From assembly GCF_000344155.1 (NCBI RefSeq), contig NZ_BAOQ01000042.1:1-41886 (forward strand): 41,886 nt of DNA, read 5' to 3'. A program made the translations under genes and the position numbers. Positions within the stretch are counted from its first letter, which is position 1, and each line of letters opens with the position of its first letter. Below are positions 36,254 through 41,886 of this stretch, piece after piece. The DNA is from Gordonia paraffinivorans NBRC 108238 (lineage in GTDB: Bacteria > Actinomycetota > Actinomycetes > Mycobacteriales > Mycobacteriaceae). The notes beneath the pieces were generated by a model, which was not told the origin of the DNA, made no database searches, and saw nothing but the letters and a program-made list of their open reading frames with translations.

Positions 36254-37526
36254 TCAGGACTTCGGTGACGGTCTGGTCCTCGTGGGGCGTGGGCCGCGGG
36301 GTTGTCGGTTGCCGACGTAGCGAACTCCGGAAGCGGGTCGAGGGTGTTCGACTACGACCTCTCCATCGGTGTTCGCGATGACGATCGCGCTGTCGTCGGC
36401 GACGACGAGGACCTGGTCGAAGGCGTGGTCCACATCGACCGTGTAGGTGACTGAGTCCACGCTGATGGTGCCGGAAGTGCTGACAGTCCTGACCAGGACG
36501 CCCTCGGGTAGATCGGCGGTTGGGCGCGGCGCGGGCGGGCGTGATGTAGGCCGATTGAACAGTGATCCACCGGCTATCGGGTGTGGCGCATGGGCTTTCG
36601 GTGTGGCTTGCCACGCGGCCAGTGGCGTGACGCGCCCTGGCAGGCCCTGGTGAGGCCGTTGGGTGTTGTAGATGTGATCGAACGCATCAACCTGGGCCTG
36701 CAGCTCGGCCAGGGTGTCAGCCAATGGCTGCTTGTCCAGATACCGGAACAACGTCTGATGGAATCGCTCGTTCTTTCCCTGCGTGGTCGGCTTGTGGGGC
36801 TTGCCGGTGATCGTTTCCACCCGGAGCACGCGGACGTGCTCGACGAGCTGACCGAGACGGCCGCGCCGCGAGGGGTTGAGCGCGGGCCCATTGTCGGTGA
36901 GGAGTCGTTGAGGTACTCCGTGGGCGGTCACTGCCTTGTCGAACACGACGATCGCAGCCTCAGCCGTTTCGCCCGCGGCCACATGTGAGCCCACGGCGTA
37001 GCGAGAGTGATCGTCGATGAGCTGCAGGATGACGCACCTGCGTCCACCGGTCAGGACGTACTCGGTGCCATCGAGTTGCCAGCACGCATTCGGCGCCGGG
37101 TAGACGAACCTCCGCCACGCCGAGCGGGGCTTCTTCTTTGGCTCACGGCGAGCGACACCGGCTTCGCGGAAGATCCGGGCCAGCGAGGCCGTTGAGGGCA
37201 CCTGAGTCAACCCCATCGACTGCATCTTGTCGTGCACGCTGATCGGCCCGTGATCCAGACCTGAGGCTTCCAGAGCGGCGCGCACGGCCACCGCCTGCGC
37301 TTTGACCTCGTCATTGAGCGCTGACGGGCTCGACTTCGGGCGGCGGGTGCGGGGTTCCAGGACCGCCGACGGCCCATCCGCTCGTGCTCGTTTACGCAAC
37401 TCGTAGAACGACTTCCGCGAAATCCCGTGTTCGCGCAGAATATCGAGACCGCTCCGCGGGTGCATCATCAGGCCACTGCGAGATCGCCAGCCGCACGACA
37501 GGATCGATAGGTTCGTTAACTACCAC
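36254..37526 (-). pseudogene. IS481-family DDE transposase, broken by two apparent single-base deletions
   Basis: The intact part (404 residues, 37468-36254) has the IS481 catalytic triad: CWQLDGTEYVL, RLLTDNGPAL and GKNERFHQTLFR (D, D, E), followed by a C-terminal beta domain. The expected N-terminal helix-turn-helix is spread over three frames in the right order: VVVNEPIDPVVRLAISQWPD from the GTG at 37526, then RGAVSIFCA, then EHGISRKSFYELRKRA. One base appears missing at 37458-37460 (CCC on the coding strand) and one at 37430-37436 (GCGCG). If real, the transposase is inactive unless it starts internally at 37468. Sequencing error or frameshifting are alternatives. Confidence 0.8.
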
Positions 37527-37661
37527 CGCCTGAGCGTCGAGCGCTTGCAGTGTGAACCGAAGGCCAGGGTGCCGGCTTGGCTGGAGCCCATCGGGCGTGT
37601 CGTGCCCGCTAAACGGAAGCGACGCCTTGTCGCGTGCATCGACGTATGTCAATATTGACGA
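37527..37661 (+). promoter_or_regulatory. ars operon promoter with ArsR operator
   Basis: A perfect 12-bp palindrome GTCAATATTGAC is at 37648-37659, and a second dyad TTGAC-GAGT-GTCAA overlaps it and the arsR start codon. A TTGTCG at 37627 and CAATAT at 37650, 17 bp apart, would place the transcription start near the GTG at 37662, so the message may be leaderless. ArsR binding here would cover the -10 region. No IS-end repeat is present in this interval. Confidence 0.65.
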
Positions 37662-38024
37662 GTGTCAAATAAGAATCTTCTGCTGCCACCGGGCCGCGGC
37701 CTCAGTGGTGACCAGACCAGGGCTGTCACCCCACTGTTGAAGGCGCTTGCGGACCCGGTTCGGTTGCGGTTGTTGTCGGAGGTTGCCGCGCATCCGGGAG
37801 GCGAAGCCTGCGTGTGCGACATTTCCGGACCCTTCGAGCTGTCGCAGCCGACGATCTCACATCACCTGAAGGTGCTGCGCGAAGCGGGCTTGGTGACCAG
37901 TGAGCGCCGCGCGACGTGGGTGTACTACCGGGTGAACGTTGAAGCGCTGCAGCAACTGTCGGACCTGCTGGACGATCTCGCCACGGTCGTGGGGGAAACA
38001 CGCTCGTGTGAGGTGGGCCAGTGA
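37662..38024 (+). CDS. arsR: ArsR-family arsenic-responsive repressor
   Basis: A 120-residue winged-helix repressor. The ACVCDIS motif holds C50 and C52 in the DNA-contacting helix region, the classic As(III)/Sb(III) site; ELSQPTISHHLKVLREAGLV is the recognition helix part. The GTG at 37662 lies in the operator dyad, with no Shine-Dalgarno sequence, which fits leaderless translation. Its stop overlaps acr3 (GTGA). It should repress the five-gene + strand unit until arsenite binds. Confidence 0.9.
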   Translation: MSNKNLLLPPGRGLSGDQTRAVTPLLKALADPVRLRLLSEVAAHPGGEACVCDISGPFELSQPTISHHLKVLREAGLVTSERRATWVYYRVNVEALQQLSDLLDDLATVVGETRSCEVGQ

Positions 38025-39124
38025 CCGCCCCCGACACCGCGGTCGCGGGCAAGCTGTCGATGCTGGACCGATTCCTGCCGGTGTGGATCGGCGCCGCGAT
38101 GGTCGCCGGCCTGCTGCTGGGCCGCAACGTTCCCGGCCTGGGAGACGCCCTGGCGGCCGTGGAGATCGACGGCATCTCGCTGCCGATCGCTCTCGGACTG
38201 CTGATCATGATGTATCCGGTGCTGGCGAAGGTGCGCTACGACCGACTCGACTCGGTCACCGGCGATCGTCGCCTGCTGCTGGGATCGCTGCTGCTGAACT
38301 GGATCGTCGGACCCGCGTTGATGTTCGCGCTGGCCTGGCTTTTGCTCCCCGACCTACCGGAGTACCGGACCGGGCTGATCATCGTCGGTCTGGCGCGCTG
38401 TATCGCGATGGTCATCATCTGGAACGACCTGGCGTGCGGCGACCGTGAAGCCGCTGCCGTCCTCGTCGCACTGAACTCGGTGTTCCAGGTGATCATGTTC
38501 GCCGTGCTGGGCTGGTTCTACCTCTCGGTGCTACCCGGATGGCTCGGCCTGGAACAGACGACCATCGACACCTCGCCGTGGCAGATCGCGAAGTCGGTGC
38601 TGATCTTCCTTGGAATCCCGCTGGTTGCCGGCTATCTCACCCGCCGTATCGGTGAACGGGCCAGAGGCCGCGAATGGTACGAGTCCTCGTTCCTCCCGCG
38701 ATTGGGGCCGTGGGCCCTCTACGGTCTGCTGTTCACCATCGTCATCCTGTTCGCCTTGCAGGGGGAGCAGATCACCTCTCACCCGTGGGACGTCGTGCGG
38801 ATCGCGCTGCCGCTGCTGATCTACTTCGCGGTGATGTGGGGTGGCGGATTCGTCCTCGGCGCCGTGATGGGGCTGGGTTACGCACGGACCACCACGCTGG
38901 CGTTCACCGCTGCCGGCAACAACTTCGAGCTCGCCATCGCCGTTGCGATCGCGACCTATGGTGCGACCTCCGGTCAGGCTCTTGCCGGAGTCATCGGCCC
39001 ACTCATCGAGGTGCCCGTCCTCGTCGCGCTGGTCTATGTGTCTCTGGCGTTGCGGAAACGCTTCACCAGTCCGACGACCGCCTCCAGCCCAGATGTGTCG
39101 AAGGAGCCTGTTCGCGATGTCTGA
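38021..39124 (+). CDS. acr3: ACR3-family arsenite efflux permease
   Basis: A 367-residue membrane protein with ten predicted helices that exports As(OH)3 using the proton gradient. Family features are MMYPVLAKVRYDRL, the conserved Cys in GLARCIAMVIIWNDLACGD (helix 4, needed in studied ACR3 proteins) and TAAGNNFELAIAVAIATYG with the conserved Glu. It is the actinobacterial ACR3 type rather than ArsB. The GTG start overlaps arsR by four bases. The next gene begins at 39117, overlapping its last codons. Confidence 0.95.
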   Translation: MTAPDTAVAGKLSMLDRFLPVWIGAAMVAGLLLGRNVPGLGDALAAVEIDGISLPIALGLLIMMYPVLAKVRYDRLDSVTGDRRLLLGSLLLNWIVGPALMFALAWLLLPDLPEYRTGLIIVGLARCIAMVIIWNDLACGDREAAAVLVALNSVFQVIMFAVLGWFYLSVLPGWLGLEQTTIDTSPWQIAKSVLIFLGIPLVAGYLTRRIGERARGREWYESSFLPRLGPWALYGLLFTIVILFALQGEQITSHPWDVVRIALPLLIYFAVMWGGGFVLGAVMGLGYARTTTLAFTAAGNNFELAIAVAIATYGATSGQALAGVIGPLIEVPVLVALVYVSLALRKRFTSPTTASSPDVSKEPVRDV

Positions 39125-39800
39125 GAATGTGTTGGACGAACAGCTGAGTCGCGGCGAACACCGCGCCCAACCCGAGCTGCTGATGCCGCATACCGTGCTC
39201 GCCCGTACCGCAGCTGACTTGGCCGCCAAGTACGAGGGGGTGGTGTCTCGACAGACGGTGGAACGCTGTGTTTTCGAGTCCTACACCGCGTTACGGCGCA
39301 CCTCCCGGGTGCATGCGCATCTGACGACCTTGGCGGGCCGGTTCGCTGCCGATCGGTTACGCGCCCTAGCGCAGGCTGAGGGGGCGGTACCCAAGGATGT
39401 GCCCGAAGTCCTGTTCATCTGCGTGCAGAACGCCGGCCGCTCGCAGATGGCTGCCGGATTGATGACCCACCACGCCACAGGTCGGGTACATGTGCGCTCG
39501 GCCGGATTGGTGCCGGCTCATTCGATCAACACGACCGTCGTCGAAGCGATGTCAGAAATTGGCGTCGACCTGGGTACCGAGTACCCCAAACCACTCACCG
39601 ACGATGTGGTCGCCGCCGCTGACGTGGTGGTGTCGATGGGCTGCGGCGACGCGTGCCCGATCTATCCCGGCAAGCGGTATCTCGATTGGACGGTCTCCGA
39701 TCCGGAAGGCCGTTCACTTGGCGAGGTTCGCGCGATCCGCGATGACCTTGACGCCCGGGTTCGTGAGCTCCTTGCCGAGCTCATGGCCAACCATGTGTGA
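39117..39800 (+). CDS. arsC: Arsenate reductase with N-terminal helical domain (ArsC1'-like)
   Basis: A 227-residue protein in two parts. Residues 1-92 are a helical-bundle domain (RAQPELLMPHTVLARTAADL region) of the type found before some actinobacterial arsenate reductases. Residues 95-227 are a low-molecular-weight-phosphatase-fold reductase: CVQNAGR with nucleophile C102 and R108, and MGCGDACPIYPG with C176 and C180, giving the three cysteines of thioredoxin-linked enzymes. It reduces As(V) to As(III) for ACR3. C. glutamicum ArsC1' has the same layout as I recall. It overlaps the acr3 end. Confidence 0.9.
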   Translation: MSENVLDEQLSRGEHRAQPELLMPHTVLARTAADLAAKYEGVVSRQTVERCVFESYTALRRTSRVHAHLTTLAGRFAADRLRALAQAEGAVPKDVPEVLFICVQNAGRSQMAAGLMTHHATGRVHVRSAGLVPAHSINTTVVEAMSEIGVDLGTEYPKPLTDDVVAAADVVVSMGCGDACPIYPGKRYLDWTVSDPEGRSLGEVRAIRDDLDARVRELLAELMANHV

Positions 39801-39841
39801 CTTTCCGAGCATTCCTCCACAGCTGAAAGGGACTGTGTCTC

Positions 39842-40267
39842 ATGTCTTCCTCTCGACCTAGCGTGCTGTTCGTGTGCGTCCACAATGCCGGCCGCTCACA
39901 GATGGCTGCGGGGTTCCTCACCGCGCTCAGCCAGGGCAGTGTCGAGGTCCGCTCCGCCGGATCTGCGCCCGCCGACTCGATCAATCCAGCCGCGGTCGAG
40001 GCGATGGCTGAAGTCGGTATCGACATCTCGGCACAGTCACCGAAGGTCCTCACCCCCGACACCGTCGAATCCTCCGATGTGGTGATCACCATGGGCTGTG
40101 GCGATGCATGCCCAGTATTCCCCGGCGTCAGCTACCGCGACTGGGCCCTCGACGACCCCGCCGGCCAAGGCATCGACGCGGTCCGCCCGATCCGCGATCA
40201 GATCCGCGCACTGGTCGCGGACCTCCTCGACGAACTGCTCCCCGCCAACCAGCAGGTCGGCCAGTGA
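39842..40267 (+). CDS. arsC: Arsenate reductase, thioredoxin-type three-cysteine
   Basis: A 141-residue single-domain reductase of the low-molecular-weight phosphatase fold. P-loop CVHNAGR has C12 and R18; MGCGDACPVFPG has C86 and C90. It is similar to the catalytic half of the preceding gene, which suggests a duplication. The 41-bp gap upstream contains AAAGGGA, giving it its own ribosome-binding site at the ATG 39842. Its stop overlaps the third reductase gene. Confidence 0.9.
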   Translation: MSSSRPSVLFVCVHNAGRSQMAAGFLTALSQGSVEVRSAGSAPADSINPAAVEAMAEVGIDISAQSPKVLTPDTVESSDVVITMGCGDACPVFPGVSYRDWALDDPAGQGIDAVRPIRDQIRALVADLLDELLPANQQVGQ

Positions 40268-40674
40268 GCACACCACCGCAGGTGCTGTTCGTGTGCGTGT
40301 CCAACCGCGGCAAATCGGTGATGGCCGAACACCTCACACCGACAGTCACCGACCGGATCACCCCGTCCTCGGCCGGCACCAGCGCGAAGATCGGCGGCCA
40401 GGTCAACGAGCTGTCCGCCCAGGCGCTCGCCGAAGTCGGCGCCACCGTGGACGGGCATCAGCCGCGGCAACTCACCGACGAACTGATGCAAACTGCAGAT
40501 CTCGTCGTGGTGGTCGGCACCGCCGACGTCACCCCACCCGACGGCGTCGCCCTCGAAGTGTGGAACACCGACGAACCCTCCGAACGGGGCATCGACGGTA
40601 TCGAACGGATGCGACTAATCCGCGACGACATCACCAACCGGATCCGCGCCCTCGCCGATCGCATCGCGCGGTAG
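40264..40674 (+). CDS. arsC: Arsenate-mycothiol transferase-like reductase (ArsC2 type)
   Basis: A 136-residue relative of the low-molecular-weight phosphatase fold with only one conserved catalytic Cys (C11). Its P-loop is CVSNRGK, with Lys (K17) where the others have Arg. The C-terminal ERGIDGIERMRLIRDDITN resembles C. glutamicum ArsC2, which joins arsenate to mycothiol for reduction by mycoredoxin. That link fits a mycothiol-making actinomycete. The GTG start overlaps the upstream stop (GTGA). It is the last + strand gene before the convergent cadI. Confidence 0.85.
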   Translation: MSTPPQVLFVCVSNRGKSVMAEHLTPTVTDRITPSSAGTSAKIGGQVNELSAQALAEVGATVDGHQPRQLTDELMQTADLVVVVGTADVTPPDGVALEVWNTDEPSERGIDGIERMRLIRDDITNRIRALADRIAR

Positions 40675-40697
40675 GCGAGAGTGCAAGCCACGACCCC

Positions 40698-41183
40698 TCA
40701 GCAGCAAGCAGTGCGCACCTCAGCCGGTTCGGCGGCGCTGCCACCGCAGCACACCGAACCCTGCTCGACGTCATCGTTGGCGTTCTGCTCCAACAGTTTC
40801 GGGCTGGTCCCGAACGTGTCGGAGTCGGCGAGCACGGTGTAGACCTCCCACTTCTCGTTCGCCGGTCCAGTCACCCAGACTTTGTCCTGCGTTGCGAAAC
40901 AGCAGGTGGAGTTGATCTCCTCCTGGGTGAACAGGCCCTCCCCGGACAGCCTGGCGATCTCGGCGTGCACCTTCTCGCTCGATTCGACCTCGACGCCGAG
41001 GTGGTTGATCGTGCCGCCCTGGCCGGGGTTCTCTAGCAGCACCAGTTTCAGGGGCGGCTCGACGATCGCGAAGTTGGCGTATCCCGGCTTGCGTTTGGCC
41101 GGGGTGGTGTTGAACAGCTTGGAGTAGAACTCGATCGCGGTATCGAGATCATCGACGTTGAGCGCGAGCTGCATACGGGACAT
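40698..41183 (-). CDS. CadI/ArsI-like glyoxalase-fold protein
   Basis: A 161-residue vicinal-oxygen-chelate protein. Likely metal ligands are Q5 (SRMQLALNVDD), H61 (NHLGVEVE) and E113 (WEVYTV). A vicinal pair C94-C95 (STCCFATQDKVWV) is the arsenic-binding pair of ArsI C-As lyases, which split methylarsenite; CadI of M. tuberculosis is the cadmium-induced relative. Additional pairs C145-C146 and C160-C161 are in the tail. Lyase activity is an inference. The start ATG 41183 has AGGTGAT upstream; ATG 41189 is possible. It is divergent from the second arsR and convergent with the reductase operon, 23 bp apart. Confidence 0.85.
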   Translation of the reverse strand: MSRMQLALNVDDLDTAIEFYSKLFNTTPAKRKPGYANFAIVEPPLKLVLLENPGQGGTINHLGVEVESSEKVHAEIARLSGEGLFTQEEINSTCCFATQDKVWVTGPANEKWEVYTVLADSDTFGTSPKLLEQNANDDVEQGSVCCGGSAAEPAEVRTACC

Positions 41184-41247
41184 GACCATCACCTTCACCT
41201 GTGAGACATATATCGAACTACTGACACATGCAGGGTGCCACCTTTTC

Positions 41248-41257
41248 GACATATGTC
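41248..41257. promoter_or_regulatory. ArsR-type operator between cadI and second arsR
   Basis: A perfect 10-bp palindrome GACATATGTC within TTCGACATATGTCAAG, 65 bases from cadI and 24 bases before arsR. It resembles the first operator (GTCAATATTGAC) in its GTC/GAC ends. A TACGAT at 41269 would serve as -10 for the arsR gene. A related GAGACATATATCGAAC lies at 41202-41217 toward cadI, so both genes are probably under this control. Confidence 0.6.
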
Positions 41258-41280
41258 AAGTAGGGGCGTACGATCTGGTC

Positions 41281-41643
41281 ATGCCGAAGCCCTTGCCGAT
41301 GGTCGACATCAGCGCCCCGATCTGCTGCGCACCGGTATCGGCGGCCCCGCTCGATGACGACACCGCCCTAGAAATCGCTCTGCGACTCAAGGCCCTGGCC
41401 GATCCGGTCCGGATCAAACTCGTCTCAATCCTGCTCGCCGACACCGGGAACGGAATCTGCACCTGCGACCTCGCGACCGCGGTCGGCCTCACCGAGGCCA
41501 CCACGAGCCACCACCTGGGGCAGCTCCGCAAGGCCGGCATGGTCGCACCTGACCGACGAGGGATGAACGTCTACTACCGCGCACGGCCAGAGTCGTTGGA
41601 AGCGCTACGCAGCGTTCTCAGCGCCACCACAGGGTGCTGCTGA
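41281..41643 (+). CDS. arsR: ArsR-family repressor with N-terminal CC pair
   Basis: A 120-residue winged-helix repressor unlike the first one. C15-C16 near the N-terminus plus GICTCDL (C60, C62) match the As(III) site described for C. glutamicum ArsR, which uses an N-terminal vicinal pair (C15, C16) and one helix cysteine. TEATTSHHLGQLRKAGMV is the recognition region, and a CC pair ends the protein (C119, C120). It is divergent from cadI, with the operator between them. The ATG at 41281 is the start; the longer frame upstream runs through the operator. Confidence 0.88.
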   Translation: MPKPLPMVDISAPICCAPVSAAPLDDDTALEIALRLKALADPVRIKLVSILLADTGNGICTCDLATAVGLTEATTSHHLGQLRKAGMVAPDRRGMNVYYRARPESLEALRSVLSATTGCC

Positions 41644-41701
41644 ACCGTCGCAGGCGCGGTCAGTTGAGCACCTGCGTCAGGCTCCCCCTCGTCGGCAACC
41701 G

Positions 41702-41732
41702 CGCCACGCAACGCACATAGCGTTGCGTGGCG
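41702..41732 (+). terminator. Perfect 12-bp hairpin after second arsR
   Basis: Arms 41702-41713 and 41721-41732 are fully complementary with a 7-base loop, about 60 bases after the arsR stop. It is a good terminator candidate and would insulate the transposon end. Confidence 0.8.
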
Positions 41733-41795
41733 GACACCAATGAAAGTGTCACCACCTAGACCCCTCAAACTGTCACCGATGTCTTGATGCGAAAG

Positions 41796-41821
41796 TGTCA
41801 CCGATGTCCTGCGAGATGACA
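41796..41821. repeat. Right terminal inverted repeat
   Basis: Matches the left end in 19 of 26 positions when read on the opposite strand. Two more TGTCACC copies precede it at 41747 and 41771 (24-25 bp spacing), mirroring the left end. No transposase gene lies next to it. Confidence 0.7.
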
Positions 41822-41836
41822 TGTGCGAAGTCGGGG
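41822..41836. repeat. Right flanking direct repeat (target-site duplication)
   Basis: Fifteen bases, TGTGCGAAGTCGGGG, directly outside the right inverted repeat and matching 36179-36193 at 14 of 15 positions. Confidence 0.7.
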
Positions 41837-41850
41837 AGTGTGGGGTAGTA

Positions 41851-41866
41851 TCGAACATACATTCGA
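41851..41866 (+). promoter_or_regulatory. LexA (SOS) box before a gene cut by the window edge
   Basis: TCGAACATACATTCGA differs by one base from the actinobacterial LexA palindrome TCGAAC-N4-GTTCGA. A GTG follows at 41877 and another at 41883, after which the window ends. The gene it controls is not visible. In actinobacteria such boxes often precede DNA-repair genes and DUF222/HNH-endonuclease genes. Confidence 0.65.
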
Positions 41867-41886
41867 TCGGCGGACTGTGGGGGTGA

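Larger units (their letters stand above)
36194..41821. mobile_element. IS481-family transposon carrying an arsenic-resistance set
   Basis: A 5,628-bp unit bounded by 26-bp inverted repeats (36194-36219 and 41796-41821, 19/26 match). Subterminal TGTCACC(GAwGTC) repeats are spaced 24-25 bp and occur three times at each end in inverted orientation: left copies end at 36219, 36244 and 36269, right copies begin at 41747, 41771 and 41796. A 15-bp direct repeat (14/15) lies outside. Inside are the transposase gene (- strand, 3' end at the left tip) and arsR-acr3-arsC-arsC-arsC, cadI and arsR. No such end sequence is seen next to the transposase start, so the ars genes lie within a single unit. The transposase appears frameshifted. 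Confidence 0.72.

Noticed and set aside
36194..41821. Composite transposon made of two full IS copies
   Set aside because: Only one transposase gene is present, and the right end stands alone, with no second IS next to it. One flanking duplication encloses the whole unit. A composite with a deleted right IS cannot be fully excluded.

Overview
The window is chromosomal DNA from a high-GC actinomycete of the order Mycobacteriales, most likely Gordonia or a close relative. The main reason is gene order. From the left edge to about 18.5 kb, all on the + strand, the genes run TPR/HAD phosphatase, small protein, tlyA, NAD kinase, recN, steA, steB/mctB, pyrG, NUDIX, xerD, parA, scpA, scpB, pseudouridine synthase, cmk, der. 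This is the order known from the Rv1691-Rv1713 segment of Mycobacterium tuberculosis. Many junctions are 4-bp ATGA/GTGA overlaps, so long polycistronic units are likely. The one clear departure is that the Rv1691-like TPR gene and the Rv1692-like phosphatase gene are fused into a single ORF.

A tRNA-Pro(GGG) gene with a strong hairpin follows, and the window then becomes accessory (18.9-35.7 kb). This part holds a zinc-ribbon protein, an alpha/beta hydrolase with a cupin, a MocR-type regulator, a beta-hydroxyacid dehydrogenase, a class III CoA-transferase whose ribosome-binding site points to the wrong frame, and a HerA-like ATPase. Next comes a translationally coupled pair: a PapC-like dehydrogenase lacking its nucleotide-binding half, and an AurF-type diiron N-oxygenase. 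Then come a cupin, a metal-chelate/heme ABC importer operon (- strand), and a divergent pair of fused permease-ATPase ABC proteins. A Fur/Zur-like AT-rich operator lies between the last two units. At 34.8-35.9 kb an unusual serine recombinase without its catalytic serine is coupled to a small unknown protein, with a res-like repeated sequence upstream.

From 36194 to 41821 I read a single 5.6-kb transposon. It has 26-bp terminal inverted repeats (19/26 match), three roughly 25-bp-spaced subterminal repeats at each end, and a 15-bp flanking direct repeat (14/15). Inside are an IS481-family transposase gene that appears frameshifted and a full arsenic-resistance set: arsR, acr3, three arsenate reductases of different types, a CadI/ArsI-like protein and a second arsR. 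The expected second IS end beside the transposase is absent and a matching end lies beyond the ars genes, so the ars genes appear to be passengers. Just outside the right end, a near-consensus LexA (SOS) box precedes a gene cut by the window edge.

How the parts work together: the left block serves housekeeping (rRNA modification, NADP and CTP synthesis, recombination, chromosome condensation, cell separation, ribosome assembly). The middle block is metal acquisition plus a possible aryl-amine/nitro metabolite activity. The right block detoxifies arsenic by reducing As(V) and exporting As(III), under ArsR control.
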